From: an uncultured beta proteobacterium
Lineage (GTDB): Bacteria > Pseudomonadota > Gammaproteobacteria > Burkholderiales > Burkholderiaceae_C
NCBI GenBank assembly: GCA_903834645.1
Contig: CAILKA010000334.1
Coordinates: 1 to 21,350 of the forward strand
DNA length: 21,350 nt
Reading direction: 5' to 3'
In this document: piece after piece, positions 13,980-21,053 of the stretch
Numbering within the stretch: position 1 is the stretch's first letter
Layout of the letters: each line of letters begins with the position of its first letter
Made by a program: the position numbers and the translations under genes
The notes under the pieces: generated by a model
The model's input: the letters and a program-made list of their open reading frames with translations, nothing else
Databases searched by the model: none
Told to the model about the DNA's origin: nothing

Positions 13980-16358
13980 ATGCTGTCCTCATCCCCCCAG
14001 CGTCGCCACCCCCACACGCCGCTGAAGGCCCTGATCGCCGCCCTGGCGGCCGGCGGGCTGGCGCAATCGGCACTGGCGCAGCAGGCCACGGAGACGGTGG
14101 TGATCACCGCCACCAAGCGCTCGTCCTCGATCCAGGAGACGCCCATCGCGGTGTCGGCGATCGCAGGCTCGCAGCTCGACGAGGCCGGCATCAAGAGCTC
14201 GGTGGAGCTCTTCGCACGCATTCCCAGCGCCGACATCACGCTCAACAACGGCGCCACCAACGCCAACATCTACGTGCGCGGAATCGGCACCAAGGGCGTG
14301 GGCGTCAACGCGGTGAGCGCCGTGGGCGTGTATGCCGACGAGGTCTCGCTGAACTCGCCCATCGTCAACGTGCTGCAACTGTTCGACCTGGAGCGTGTGG
14401 AGGTGCTGCGCGGCCCGCAGAACACCTTGTACGGGCGCAACACCACGGGCGGCGCAGTGAACTACATCTCCGCGCGACCGGTGCTGGGCGAGGGGCTCAA
14501 CGGCCGGGCCGCGGTCACGCTGGGCAGCCACTCGCAGGTCGACTTCGACGGAGCCGTGGGCACCGATCTCGGCCCGTCCAGCGCGGTGCGGCTGTCCCTC
14601 TTCACGCAAAAGCGGGATGGCATCTACAACAACGTCTTCCTCAACGAGAAGGTCTACAACCGTGACTCCACGGCAGCGCGGTTGCAGTGGCTGTGGGCGC
14701 CGAGCAAAGCCACCAGCGTGCTGGTGAAGATCCACGGCGAGGAAGTCGATCAGACCAACAAGCTGTGGAAGATGCTCGGCCTGCAGACGGCCGCCGGCAA
14801 CGCCTCCACCAACGCGTCGCTGCTGTGCGCCCCGGCGGCGGTGGGCCTGGGCTCGAGTTGCGTGTCGCGCACCGGCGCGAAGTCCGACCCGGCCGATACC
14901 ACCACCTTCAGCGCCAGCCTGCGCGCCCCGGTCGAGAAGGTCAGCTCCAACGGCGCCTCGGTCACTGTGAACCACGACATCGGCTCGATGCGGCTGACCT
15001 CCATCACGGCGATGGAGAGCAACAAGTACAAGAAGGCCGAGGACATCGACGCCGGCCCCCAGACACTGGGCTCCTTCGGCTTCGACTTCTTCCAGATCAG
15101 CGAGGCCACGCAGTACAGCCAGGAGCTGCGCCTGACCTCGCCCTCGAGCGCGGCCACGCGCTGGATCGGCGGCGCCTTCTTCTTCAAGGAGGAGATGCTG
15201 GGCAACACCACTTCGGTTCAGTACTTCCGGCCCGACCAGCGCATCTTCTCCACCAGCCTGGACCAGACCAACCAGGTGAAGTCGGCCTACGGCGAAGTGG
15301 AGCACGACCTCAGCCGCGCCTGGACGGCCCTGCTCGGGCTGCGCTTCACGAACGAGGAGACCCGCGGCACCAACACCTCCGTGCGCCGCAGCCTGCTGGA
15401 TGCGAACACCCGCGCCGCGCTCGGGCCGATCACAGGCCAGGACCCGATCAGCACGGCGCGGCTGCTGGCCACGCCCTTCGTGCAGGGCTTTGCCGGCGCC
15501 ACGGGCTCCAACACCTACGTCGGCGCACCCTATGGCGCCTCGTGGGACCAGGCGGGTTGGAAGCTCGGCACCAAGCTCAAGCTGGACAAGGACTCGATGG
15601 TCTTTGCCAACCTGTCGCAGGGCTTCAAGGCCGGCAGCTTCAGCGCCGCGCCGGCCACCAGCATCGTGGCGGGCACCAACCTGCCGAACCCGGGCTTCTT
15701 CATCCCGGTGAACCCCGAGAAGCTGCTCGCCTACGAGGCCGGCTGGAAGGGCTCGCTGATGGATCGCAAGCTGCGCATGAGCGTCACCGGCTACTACTAC
15801 GACTACCGCGATCAGCAGCTGCTGTCGGTGCGCAGCATCGCCGGCGAGGTGTATGCCGCCGTCATCAACGTGCCCAAGTCGCACGTCAGTGGCGTGGAGC
15901 TGGAGTTCAACGCCCGCCCCGCCTCGGGCTGGTTCATCGACGCCAACGCCGGCTGGCTGGACAGCAAGATCGACAACGGCAAGACCGACGGCACCGACTA
16001 CACGGGCAAGGTTCTCACCAACGCGCCGCGCCTGACCGCCAGCCTCGCCGTGCGGCGCGAGATCGAGATCGGCAAGGGCATGGTGCTGACGCTGGGCGGT
16101 GACGTCAGCTACCGCGGCGCGCGCTTCTTCACCCTGGAGAACGACGACCTGCAGCGCTCGGACGCCTACTCGCTGATCAACCTCCAGGCGGGCCTGCGCT
16201 TCGGCCCGCAGCAGCGCTACCGCGTGCAGGCGTGGGTGAAGAACGCCCGCGACACGATCTACTTCCAGAACAAGTCGAGCTTCGTGACCTCGGGCACCAT
16301 GGAGGCGCAGATCGGTGACCCGCGCACCGTCGGGCTGACCTTCTCCGCCAGCCTTTGA
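13980..16358 (+). CDS. TonB-dependent outer-membrane receptor
   Basis: 792 residues. A signal peptide (hydrophobic core LKALIAALAAGGLAQSALA) cleaves near residue 33. A TonB-box-like ETVVITA follows at about 38-44. The plug domain contains IRGI-type YVRGIGTKGVGVN, VGVYADEVSLNSP and the hallmark LERVEVLRGPQNTLYGRNTTGGAVNYIS. The beta-barrel then runs to the end. It would import a ligand across the outer membrane using TonB-ExbBD energy; the plug style resembles receptors for organic compounds in degraders, not classic siderophore receptors, but the ligand cannot be read. The chain ends LTFSASL, lacking the usual terminal aromatic residue of outer-membrane proteins. A GGAG ribosome site sits 7 bases before the ATG. 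It is transcribed divergently from the E1 operon and shares its control region. Confidence 0.94.
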   Translation: MLSSSPQRRHPHTPLKALIAALAAGGLAQSALAQQATETVVITATKRSSSIQETPIAVSAIAGSQLDEAGIKSSVELFARIPSADITLNNGATNANIYVRGIGTKGVGVNAVSAVGVYADEVSLNSPIVNVLQLFDLERVEVLRGPQNTLYGRNTTGGAVNYISARPVLGEGLNGRAAVTLGSHSQVDFDGAVGTDLGPSSAVRLSLFTQKRDGIYNNVFLNEKVYNRDSTAARLQWLWAPSKATSVLVKIHGEEVDQTNKLWKMLGLQTAAGNASTNASLLCAPAAVGLGSSCVSRTGAKSDPADTTTFSASLRAPVEKVSSNGASVTVNHDIGSMRLTSITAMESNKYKKAEDIDAGPQTLGSFGFDFFQISEATQYSQELRLTSPSSAATRWIGGAFFFKEEMLGNTTSVQYFRPDQRIFSTSLDQTNQVKSAYGEVEHDLSRAWTALLGLRFTNEETRGTNTSVRRSLLDANTRAALGPITGQDPISTARLLATPFVQGFAGATGSNTYVGAPYGASWDQAGWKLGTKLKLDKDSMVFANLSQGFKAGSFSAAPATSIVAGTNLPNPGFFIPVNPEKLLAYEAGWKGSLMDRKLRMSVTGYYYDYRDQQLLSVRSIAGEVYAAVINVPKSHVSGVELEFNARPASGWFIDANAGWLDSKIDNGKTDGTDYTGKVLTNAPRLTASLAVRREIEIGKGMVLTLGGDVSYRGARFFTLENDDLQRSDAYSLINLQAGLRFGPQQRYRVQAWVKNARDTIYFQNKSSFVTSGTMEAQIGDPRTVGLTFSASL

Positions 16359-16398
16359 GGTGCCCTGCAGCGGCCCGGGATGGGCTGGAGAGCGTTTC

Positions 16399-16408
16399 AA
16401 CTATAGTT
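16399..16408. promoter_or_regulatory. Perfect 10-bp palindrome overlapping a likely -10 box of the IclR gene
   Basis: AACTATAGTT is self-complementary and contains TATAGT (16402-16407), a good -10 hexamer 29 bases before the regulator's ATG. No clear -35 element is seen. A binding site here would allow autorepression. The surrounding CGTTTCAACTAT resembles CGTTTCACTAT upstream of the second Bug gene. Confidence 0.35.
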
Positions 16409-16436
16409 ACGACGACCTCTCCGCCGTCCCGGACTC

Positions 16437-17198
16437 ATGAGCAAGACAGTTGCCAAAGCGCTGAACATCCTCAAGCAGTTCACACCGGCTGCGGGCGAGC
16501 TGGGAGCAAGCGATGTGGCGCGACTGCTCGGGATGGACAAGGTCATCGCCTACCGGCTGATGCGGACCCTGGCCTCCGAGGAGTTCCTCGTGCAGGACCC
16601 GGTGACCAAGAAGTACCGCCTGGGCCCCGGGCTGATCGGACTGGCCAGCCAGAACCTGCGCGAGGTGCCCGCGGGCGAGGCGGCGCGGCCCTGGATGGAG
16701 CACCTGCGCGACGCCTGCGACGAGACCGTGATGTTCGTCGTGCGCCGCGGCACGGAGGCGGTGGTGTCGGTGCCGCTGGAGAGCCGCCAGCCCATGCGCG
16801 TGACGGCCAACGTGGGCGACGCCGAGGCCCTGCACAGCACGGCCTCGGGCAAGGTGATGCTGGCCTACGGTCCGGAGTCGCTCTTCGACGAGGTGCTCGT
16901 CACGGGGCTGCCGGCGGTGACGCCGCGCACCCTCACGACGCCCGACAAGCTGCGCGCCGAGGTCAGACGCGTGCGGGCACGGGGGTGGGCGCTGGACAAC
17001 GAGGAGTGCGTCACGGGCATCCGGGCTCTGGCTGCAGGCGTGTTCGGGCGCGGCGGCGGCCTGGAAGGGTGCCTGGTCATCCGCGGCCCGGCCAGCAGGC
17101 TCACCGACCAGGCGATCGAGGCGGTGGCGCCCGAACTCTTCAAGGCCGCACAGGCCGTCTCCAAGAAGCTGGGCTACACGCCGACGGCTGCGGCCTGA
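16437..17198 (+). CDS. IclR family transcriptional regulator
   Basis: 253 residues with the two-domain IclR architecture. The N-terminal winged helix-turn-helix spans about residues 5-65 (KALNILKQF, GASDVARLLGMDKVIAYRLMRTLASEEFL, KKYRLGPGLIGLA). The C-terminal effector domain follows, with ETVMFVVRRGTEAVVS, HSTASGKVMLAYGP and the RARGWALDNEECVTGIRALAAGVF signature of IclR effector pockets. Such regulators respond to small acids and often control aromatic catabolism (PcaU, PobR and relatives) as repressors or activators. The ATG at 16437 is 78 bases after the receptor stop; the Shine-Dalgarno is poor. It sits between the receptor and monooxygenase genes, making it the best candidate controller of the cluster. 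Target sites are inferred, not shown. Confidence 0.93.
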   Translation: MSKTVAKALNILKQFTPAAGELGASDVARLLGMDKVIAYRLMRTLASEEFLVQDPVTKKYRLGPGLIGLASQNLREVPAGEAARPWMEHLRDACDETVMFVVRRGTEAVVSVPLESRQPMRVTANVGDAEALHSTASGKVMLAYGPESLFDEVLVTGLPAVTPRTLTTPDKLRAEVRRVRARGWALDNEECVTGIRALAAGVFGRGGGLEGCLVIRGPASRLTDQAIEAVAPELFKAAQAVSKKLGYTPTAAA

Positions 17199-17240
17199 CC
17201 CGCGACAGCCTGCAGCACTGGCGCAAGCGAGGCCTGGGCA

Positions 17241-17299
17241 CGCGGGTACGCGGGTACGCGGGCGCTCTGGGCGCGGGCGCCGGTGGGCCGCCCCCCCCC
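17241..17299. repeat. Short tandem repeat (CGCGGGTA) and C9 tract upstream of the monooxygenase gene
   Basis: CGCGGGTA occurs at 17241 and 17249, followed by CGCGGG at 17257 (about 2.75 units). A run of nine C residues follows at 17291-17299. Both are tracts prone to replication slippage and lie in the 172-base leader region between the IclR and monooxygenase genes. Confidence 0.6.
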
Positions 17300-17336
17300 G
17301 GTACACCGCGCCGGGCAGCCTCGAAACAACGGTTGA

Positions 17337-17353
17337 GGTTCACCAGGTGAACC
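17337..17353. promoter_or_regulatory. Perfect 17-bp palindromic operator candidate before the monooxygenase gene
   Basis: GGTTCACC-A-GGTGAACC: two perfect 8-base arms around one central base, ending 3 bases before the AGGAG ribosome site (17357-17361) of the monooxygenase ATG (17371). A second, overlapping inverted repeat AACGGTT (17328-17334) / AACCGTT (17350-17356) surrounds it. A regulator bound here would block transcription or, as RNA, the hairpin would hide the ribosome site. Confidence 0.6.
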
Positions 17354-17370
17354 GTTAGGAGCACAGTGCC

Positions 17371-18561
17371 ATGGACATCCTGATCGTCGGCGCCGGCATC
17401 GGTGGCCTCACGGCCGCGACCCGCCTTGCGCAGCGCGGCCACCGCGTGCGCGTGCTCGAGCAGGCCGCCTCCCTTGGCGAGGTGGGCGCGGGCATCCAGA
17501 TGAGCGCCAACGCCGTGAAGGTGCTGCAGGCCATCGGGGTGGAGCCGGCCCTGCAGGCCAGCGGCGTGCTGCCCCAGGCCTTCGAGTTCCGCCGCTTCGA
17601 CAGCGGCGAGTTGCTGCACCGCATTCCACTGGGCGATGCGCACAGGGAGCGCCACGGCGCGGCCTACTACCAGATGCACCGCCGCGATCTCCACGCCGCC
17701 CTCGTCGATGCGCTGCAAGCGGCTGCACCTGGCGCAGTGCGGTTGGACGCACGCGTGCAGGCCGTGCAGGAGGACGCTGACGGTGCGCAGGTCGAGCTTG
17801 CATCAGGCGAGACGCTGCGCGCCGAGCTCGTGGTGGGTGCCGACGGCATCAAGTCCCAGGTGCGGCAGCACGTGCTGGGGCAGGACCGGCCCGTCTTCAC
17901 CGGCCAGGTGGTCTGGCGCGTGCTCGTGCCGGTGGAGCGCGTGCCGCCGCAGCTGCGCACCGACGTCGTCTCGACCATCTGGTGCGGGCCGGGCAACCAT
18001 GCCGTCACCTACTACCTGCGCAGCGGCCGGCTGATCAACTTTGTCGGCTGCGTGGCACGGCCCTGGGAGGAGGAGTCCTGGACGGCCGCCCGGCCCTGGT
18101 CCGAGCTCGACAGCGACTACACGGGCTGGCACCCGATGGTGCGTGCCGTCGTGGAGGCCGCCGACCGCGACCAGTGCTTCCGCTGGGCATTGAACACCCG
18201 AGTGCCCGCCATGGTCTGGAGCACCCCGCGCGTGACGATGCTGGGCGACGCCGTGCACTCCACCCTGCCCTACATGGCCCAGGGTGCGGCCATGGCCATC
18301 GAGGATGCCGGCGTGCTGGCACGCGCGCTGGAGCTCGCGCTACCCCTCGAGCAGCGGCTGCGGGTGTACGAGCAGCACCGCGCCCCCCGCACCCGGCGTG
18401 TGGTCGAGGAGTCGACCGAGATGGGCCAGCTTTACCAGATCGACAACGCGCAGGAGATGCGCCAGGCCTTCCACGACCGCAACGTTGCGCGTTCACGCAA
18501 CGAGTGGCTCTACCCCTATGACCCGCTGACGGTGCCGCTGCAAGCTACCGCCCCGGCATGA
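17371..18561 (+). CDS. FAD-dependent monooxygenase (aromatic hydroxylase, salicylate/3-hydroxybenzoate hydroxylase-like)
   Basis: 396 residues of the group A flavoprotein monooxygenases, which use NAD(P)H and O2 to hydroxylate a ring. The FAD-binding GAGIGG is at 7-12, with E30 closing the ADP-binding fold (VLEQA). The DG motif is VVGADGIKS (D158-G159), which binds both FAD and NAD(P)H. The GD motif is TMLGDAVHSTLPYMAQGAAMAIEDA (G292-D293, P300), holding the FAD ribityl. Length and the AGIQMSANAVKVL segment place it near salicylate 1-hydroxylase, 3-hydroxybenzoate 6-hydroxylase and 6-hydroxynicotinate monooxygenase; the substrate within this group is open. AGGAG lies 9 bases before the ATG, next to a perfect palindrome. 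It follows the IclR gene and precedes a Bug gene, fitting control by that regulator. Confidence 0.93.
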   Translation: MDILIVGAGIGGLTAATRLAQRGHRVRVLEQAASLGEVGAGIQMSANAVKVLQAIGVEPALQASGVLPQAFEFRRFDSGELLHRIPLGDAHRERHGAAYYQMHRRDLHAALVDALQAAAPGAVRLDARVQAVQEDADGAQVELASGETLRAELVVGADGIKSQVRQHVLGQDRPVFTGQVVWRVLVPVERVPPQLRTDVVSTIWCGPGNHAVTYYLRSGRLINFVGCVARPWEEESWTAARPWSELDSDYTGWHPMVRAVVEAADRDQCFRWALNTRVPAMVWSTPRVTMLGDAVHSTLPYMAQGAAMAIEDAGVLARALELALPLEQRLRVYEQHRAPRTRRVVEESTEMGQLYQIDNAQEMRQAFHDRNVARSRNEWLYPYDPLTVPLQATAPA

Positions 18562-18632
18562 GTCAGCCAGGGGGGGCCTGCACAACCCCTGACGCGACCG
18601 GGGAACCCTCGATGCAGCAGCCCGGGATTGAA

Positions 18633-18666
18633 GGTTTAATCATGGGAACCGCCGTTTCACTATGTG
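18633..18666 (+). promoter_or_regulatory. Possible promoter/operator of the second Bug gene
   Basis: GGTT (18633) and AACC (18647) bracket an 18-base imperfect dyad, recalling the outer bases of the palindrome before the monooxygenase gene. CGTTTCACTATGTG follows (18653-18666), resembling CGTTTCAACTATAG upstream of the IclR gene. No clean -35/-10 pair is seen, so this is tentative. Confidence 0.25.
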
Positions 18667-18709
18667 TCGGCTACTGCGTCACCCTCTCCCATCCAACGAG
18701 CCGCCCTCC

Positions 18710-19702
18710 ATGACACCCACATCCACCCGCACGAGCCGTCGCACCCTCCTGCTGGGGGCCGCCGCGCTTGGCTTGGCCACTCCCTGGTCCGCCCGCGCGC
18801 AGGCCTGGCCCGACAAGCCCATCCGGCTCATCGTGCCCGCCCCCGGCGGCTCGTCGTCGGAGGTGCTGGCCCGCCTGATCGGGGAGAAGCTGCAGGGCCT
18901 CACCGGACAGCCCGTGGTCGTCGACCCCCGACCTGGCGCAGATGGAGCCATTGCCGCCGTGGCCATGAGGTCGGCCACCGACGGCCATACCTTCCTGCTC
19001 GGCAACGCCGGCATCATGACCATCAACCCGCACTTCAACGCCCGGCTGCCCTACGACCCGGCGAAGGACTTCGTGCCCGTTTCGCTGCTCGTCAACAACG
19101 TGGTGGTGCTCACCGTCTCGAGCAGGCTCGGCGTGAACAACCTCAGGGAGCTCATCGCGCTGTCGCGGCAGCAGCCCGGCCGCATCAACTACGCCAGCGT
19201 GGGCGGGCGCGGGGGAGTGCCGTTCCTGTCCGGCCAGCTGCTGCGGCAGCGGGCAGGGGCTGACCTGACCTGGATAGGCTACGCCTCGGAGGCTCAGGCG
19301 CGCGCAGACCTCATGGCTGGCCAGATCCAGGTCATGTTCGACACGCTGGCCTCCACGCTGCCGCACGTGCAGTCCGGCCGCCTCAAGATTCTGGCCGTCA
19401 CGGGTGCCCAGCGCGCGCCACAGTTGCCCGATGTGCCGACGCTTTCGGAGTCGGGCGCTCCCGACGTGGCAGGCGTGGGGTGGCTGGGCCTCTACGCCGC
19501 CGCAGGAACGCCAGAGAGCACCGTCAACACCTTGCATCGGCACCTGAGCACGATCCTGGCCATGCCTGACCTGCGCGAGCGCCTGAACGTGCTGGGCATG
19601 GAGCCCGTGGCCTCCACGCCGGCGGCCCTGGCCCGCACGCAGCGCGAGGACCACGCCAAGTGGGGCCGCCTCATCACGGAGCAGCGCATCCTGCCGGAGT
19701 GA
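18710..19702 (+). CDS. Tripartite tricarboxylate transporter substrate-binding protein (Bug/TctC family), copy 2
   Basis: 330 residues. The N-terminus has a twin-arginine-type signal (TSRRTLLLGAAALGLATP, R10-R11) with cleavage near ARA-QAW at residue 30. The Bug hallmark follows: WPDKPIRLIVPAPGGSSSEVLARLIGEKL. VVVDPRPGADGAIAAVA, RLPYDPAKDFVPVSL and QLPDVPTLSESG are also typical. A start 16 codons upstream (18662) would bury the signal sequence and has no ribosome site, so 18710 is preferred. The protein differs clearly from copy 1 (GSSSE against GSGPD in the ligand loop), so the two probably bind different ligands. It lies 148 bases after the monooxygenase gene and may have its own promoter. 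No tctAB genes are near. Confidence 0.93.
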   Translation: MTPTSTRTSRRTLLLGAAALGLATPWSARAQAWPDKPIRLIVPAPGGSSSEVLARLIGEKLQGLTGQPVVVDPRPGADGAIAAVAMRSATDGHTFLLGNAGIMTINPHFNARLPYDPAKDFVPVSLLVNNVVVLTVSSRLGVNNLRELIALSRQQPGRINYASVGGRGGVPFLSGQLLRQRAGADLTWIGYASEAQARADLMAGQIQVMFDTLASTLPHVQSGRLKILAVTGAQRAPQLPDVPTLSESGAPDVAGVGWLGLYAAAGTPESTVNTLHRHLSTILAMPDLRERLNVLGMEPVASTPAALARTQREDHAKWGRLITEQRILPE

Positions 19703-19721
19703 GGGCGCACGGCCTCGCAGG

Positions 19722-19928
19722 TTGCGGGTGCCCGCCCTCTCACACCCCCGGCGCCGCGCTCGCCGCACGTATCTCGGCCATGAGCTGCAAGACTGGGAAC
19801 TGCGGATGCTCCGCATGGGGCTGGGCCCCATGCCCAGCGACAGCCCGGAGGCCGTCACGGCCTTCATGCGCGCCGAGGTGGAGCGCTGGGTGCCGCTGGC
19901 ACGCAGCATCGGGCTCAAGCCGAACTGA
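19722..19928 (+). pseudogene. C-terminal remnant of a third Bug/TctC gene
   Basis: The open frame of 68 codons begins with TTG and its first 25 or so residues are arginine-rich and unlike any family. From about 19794 it reads WELRMLRMGLGPMPSDSP and then EAVTAFMRAEVERWVPLARSIGLKPN before the stop. That is the standard C-terminal end of a Bug protein (a G-x-x-P-x-x-SPE-like turn, a helix FxRAEVxRW, and GIKPN-like final residues). The signal peptide and the first roughly 280 residues are absent. It follows the complete second Bug gene by about 90 bases and is not that gene's own tail, which is present and different. It is interpreted as the leftover of a tandem Bug gene removed by deletion or recombination. 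It is very unlikely to be functional. Confidence 0.65.
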
Positions 19929-19973
19929 GGGTGCGGCGGCTACAGGGTCTGGCGTCCGGACCGTCCACCAGGC

Positions 19974-20924
19974 CTACCGAGGCTGATGGGGGGGCTGATG
20001 AGGGAGCGTATGGGAGGCCGCATGCAGCTTGCGGTACTGCCCAGGTGTGCTGCCCTCGATCTCCCGAAAGGCCTCGTAGAAGTTGGACTGCGAGGTGAAC
20101 CCGACGCTCAGGCCCACCGACAGCACCGAGGCCCGGGGCTCGGCCAGCAGCATGGCCTTGGCCGCATCGACTCGGCATTCGCGCAGGTAGCGCGAGAAGC
20201 CCTTGCCCAGGCGGCTGTTCACCAGCTCCGACAGCTGGTGCGCGCCCAGCCCCAGTTGGCTGGCCAAGCCGGCCAGGCTGAGGTCCGGATCGGTGTACAG
20301 GCGCTGCGATTGCATCAGCGCCTCCAGGCGTGCCAGCGCGTCCGCGCAGTCGACTTTGGCCAGCGTGGTGTGGGCATAGGAGGCCCGTGCGGTCTCCCGC
20401 ACCTCATCGGACAACTGGGGCCGCAGCCCCAGCGTGACCTGCACCAGCACGAAGGCCAGCCCGATGGCACTGGCGTACAGGCTCAGGAACAGGCGATGGG
20501 GCACGGCTTCGACCTGCACGCCGAGCACGGCCACGCCCAAGGCCACGGCGAAGGCCACGCCCAGGAGCAGGAGCTCCAGGCGGAAATCGGCACGGCCGCC
20601 GCGCAAGGCATAGAGCTGGCGCGCGAGCCACGCAAGGTAGGCAGCGCCCAGGGCAAAGGCCACAGGCACGGCCAGCGAGCCCGGCAGCGCCCAGGCCAAG
20701 AGAGCCGGCAGAGCCTGCACACCGATCTTCCAGCCCGGCAGGTCCGGGACCTGCGGCTGCAAGATGGGGCGGCTGAACACGAAGAACGCAGGGGCGACGA
20801 TGTACAGCGTCGCGCGGTACCAGGCCGACTCGGTCCAGGCCCGGTCGAACTGCAGGTGCGCGAAGTGAGCCCCTTGCAGCAACGCCAGCGCCAGCAGCAG
20901 CACCAGGCCCGCGGCTCGGGCCAT
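19974..20924 (-). CDS. AraC family regulator with N-terminal membrane domain
   Basis: From the ATG at 20924 the protein has 316 residues. The N-terminal two thirds are strongly hydrophobic (LVLLLALALLQGAHFAH, ALPALLAWALPGSLAVP, LLLLGVAFAVALGVAVLGV, LFLSLYASAIGLAFVLV), as in 7TM-AraC regulators that sense signals at the membrane. The C-terminus is a two-HTH AraC domain: LSLAGLASQLGLGAHQLSELVNSRLGKGFSRYLRECRV and SVLSVGLSVGFTSQSNFYEAFREIEGSTPGQYRK. The frame stays open above the ATG to 21062 and encodes convincing membrane-protein sequence (LATLFIGFSVFSALTLALTHF), so the natural start is probably upstream, yet no ATG, GTG or TTG exists there; CTG at 21023 is the likeliest. The gene faces the Bug cluster convergently. 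Target genes are unknown. Confidence 0.85.
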   Translation of the reverse strand: MARAAGLVLLLALALLQGAHFAHLQFDRAWTESAWYRATLYIVAPAFFVFSRPILQPQVPDLPGWKIGVQALPALLAWALPGSLAVPVAFALGAAYLAWLARQLYALRGGRADFRLELLLLGVAFAVALGVAVLGVQVEAVPHRLFLSLYASAIGLAFVLVQVTLGLRPQLSDEVRETARASYAHTTLAKVDCADALARLEALMQSQRLYTDPDLSLAGLASQLGLGAHQLSELVNSRLGKGFSRYLRECRVDAAKAMLLAEPRASVLSVGLSVGFTSQSNFYEAFREIEGSTPGQYRKLHAASHTLPHQPPHQPR

Positions 20925-21053
20925 GGGCAGGTCGCGGTACTGATCGCCTCGAAAGTGCGTCAGCGCCAGCGTGAGCGCGCTGAAGACCGAGAACCCGATG
21001 AAGAGAGTGGCGAGCGAGTCCAGATCGGTGGGGCCTGCTGTCGGCCAGGGTGA

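Noticed and set aside
13989..16400. 803-codon open frame on the minus strand opposite the TonB receptor
   Set aside because: Low-complexity Arg/Ala/Gly/His composition without motifs; the opposite strand encodes a textbook receptor.
18562..18595. GTCAG...CTGAC inverted repeat after the monooxygenase gene as an intrinsic terminator
   Set aside because: The stem is interrupted and no T-run follows, so there is not enough to call a terminator.
18662..18709. Earlier ATG for the second Bug protein
   Set aside because: It lacks a ribosome site and places 16 residues before a normal twin-arginine-type signal sequence.
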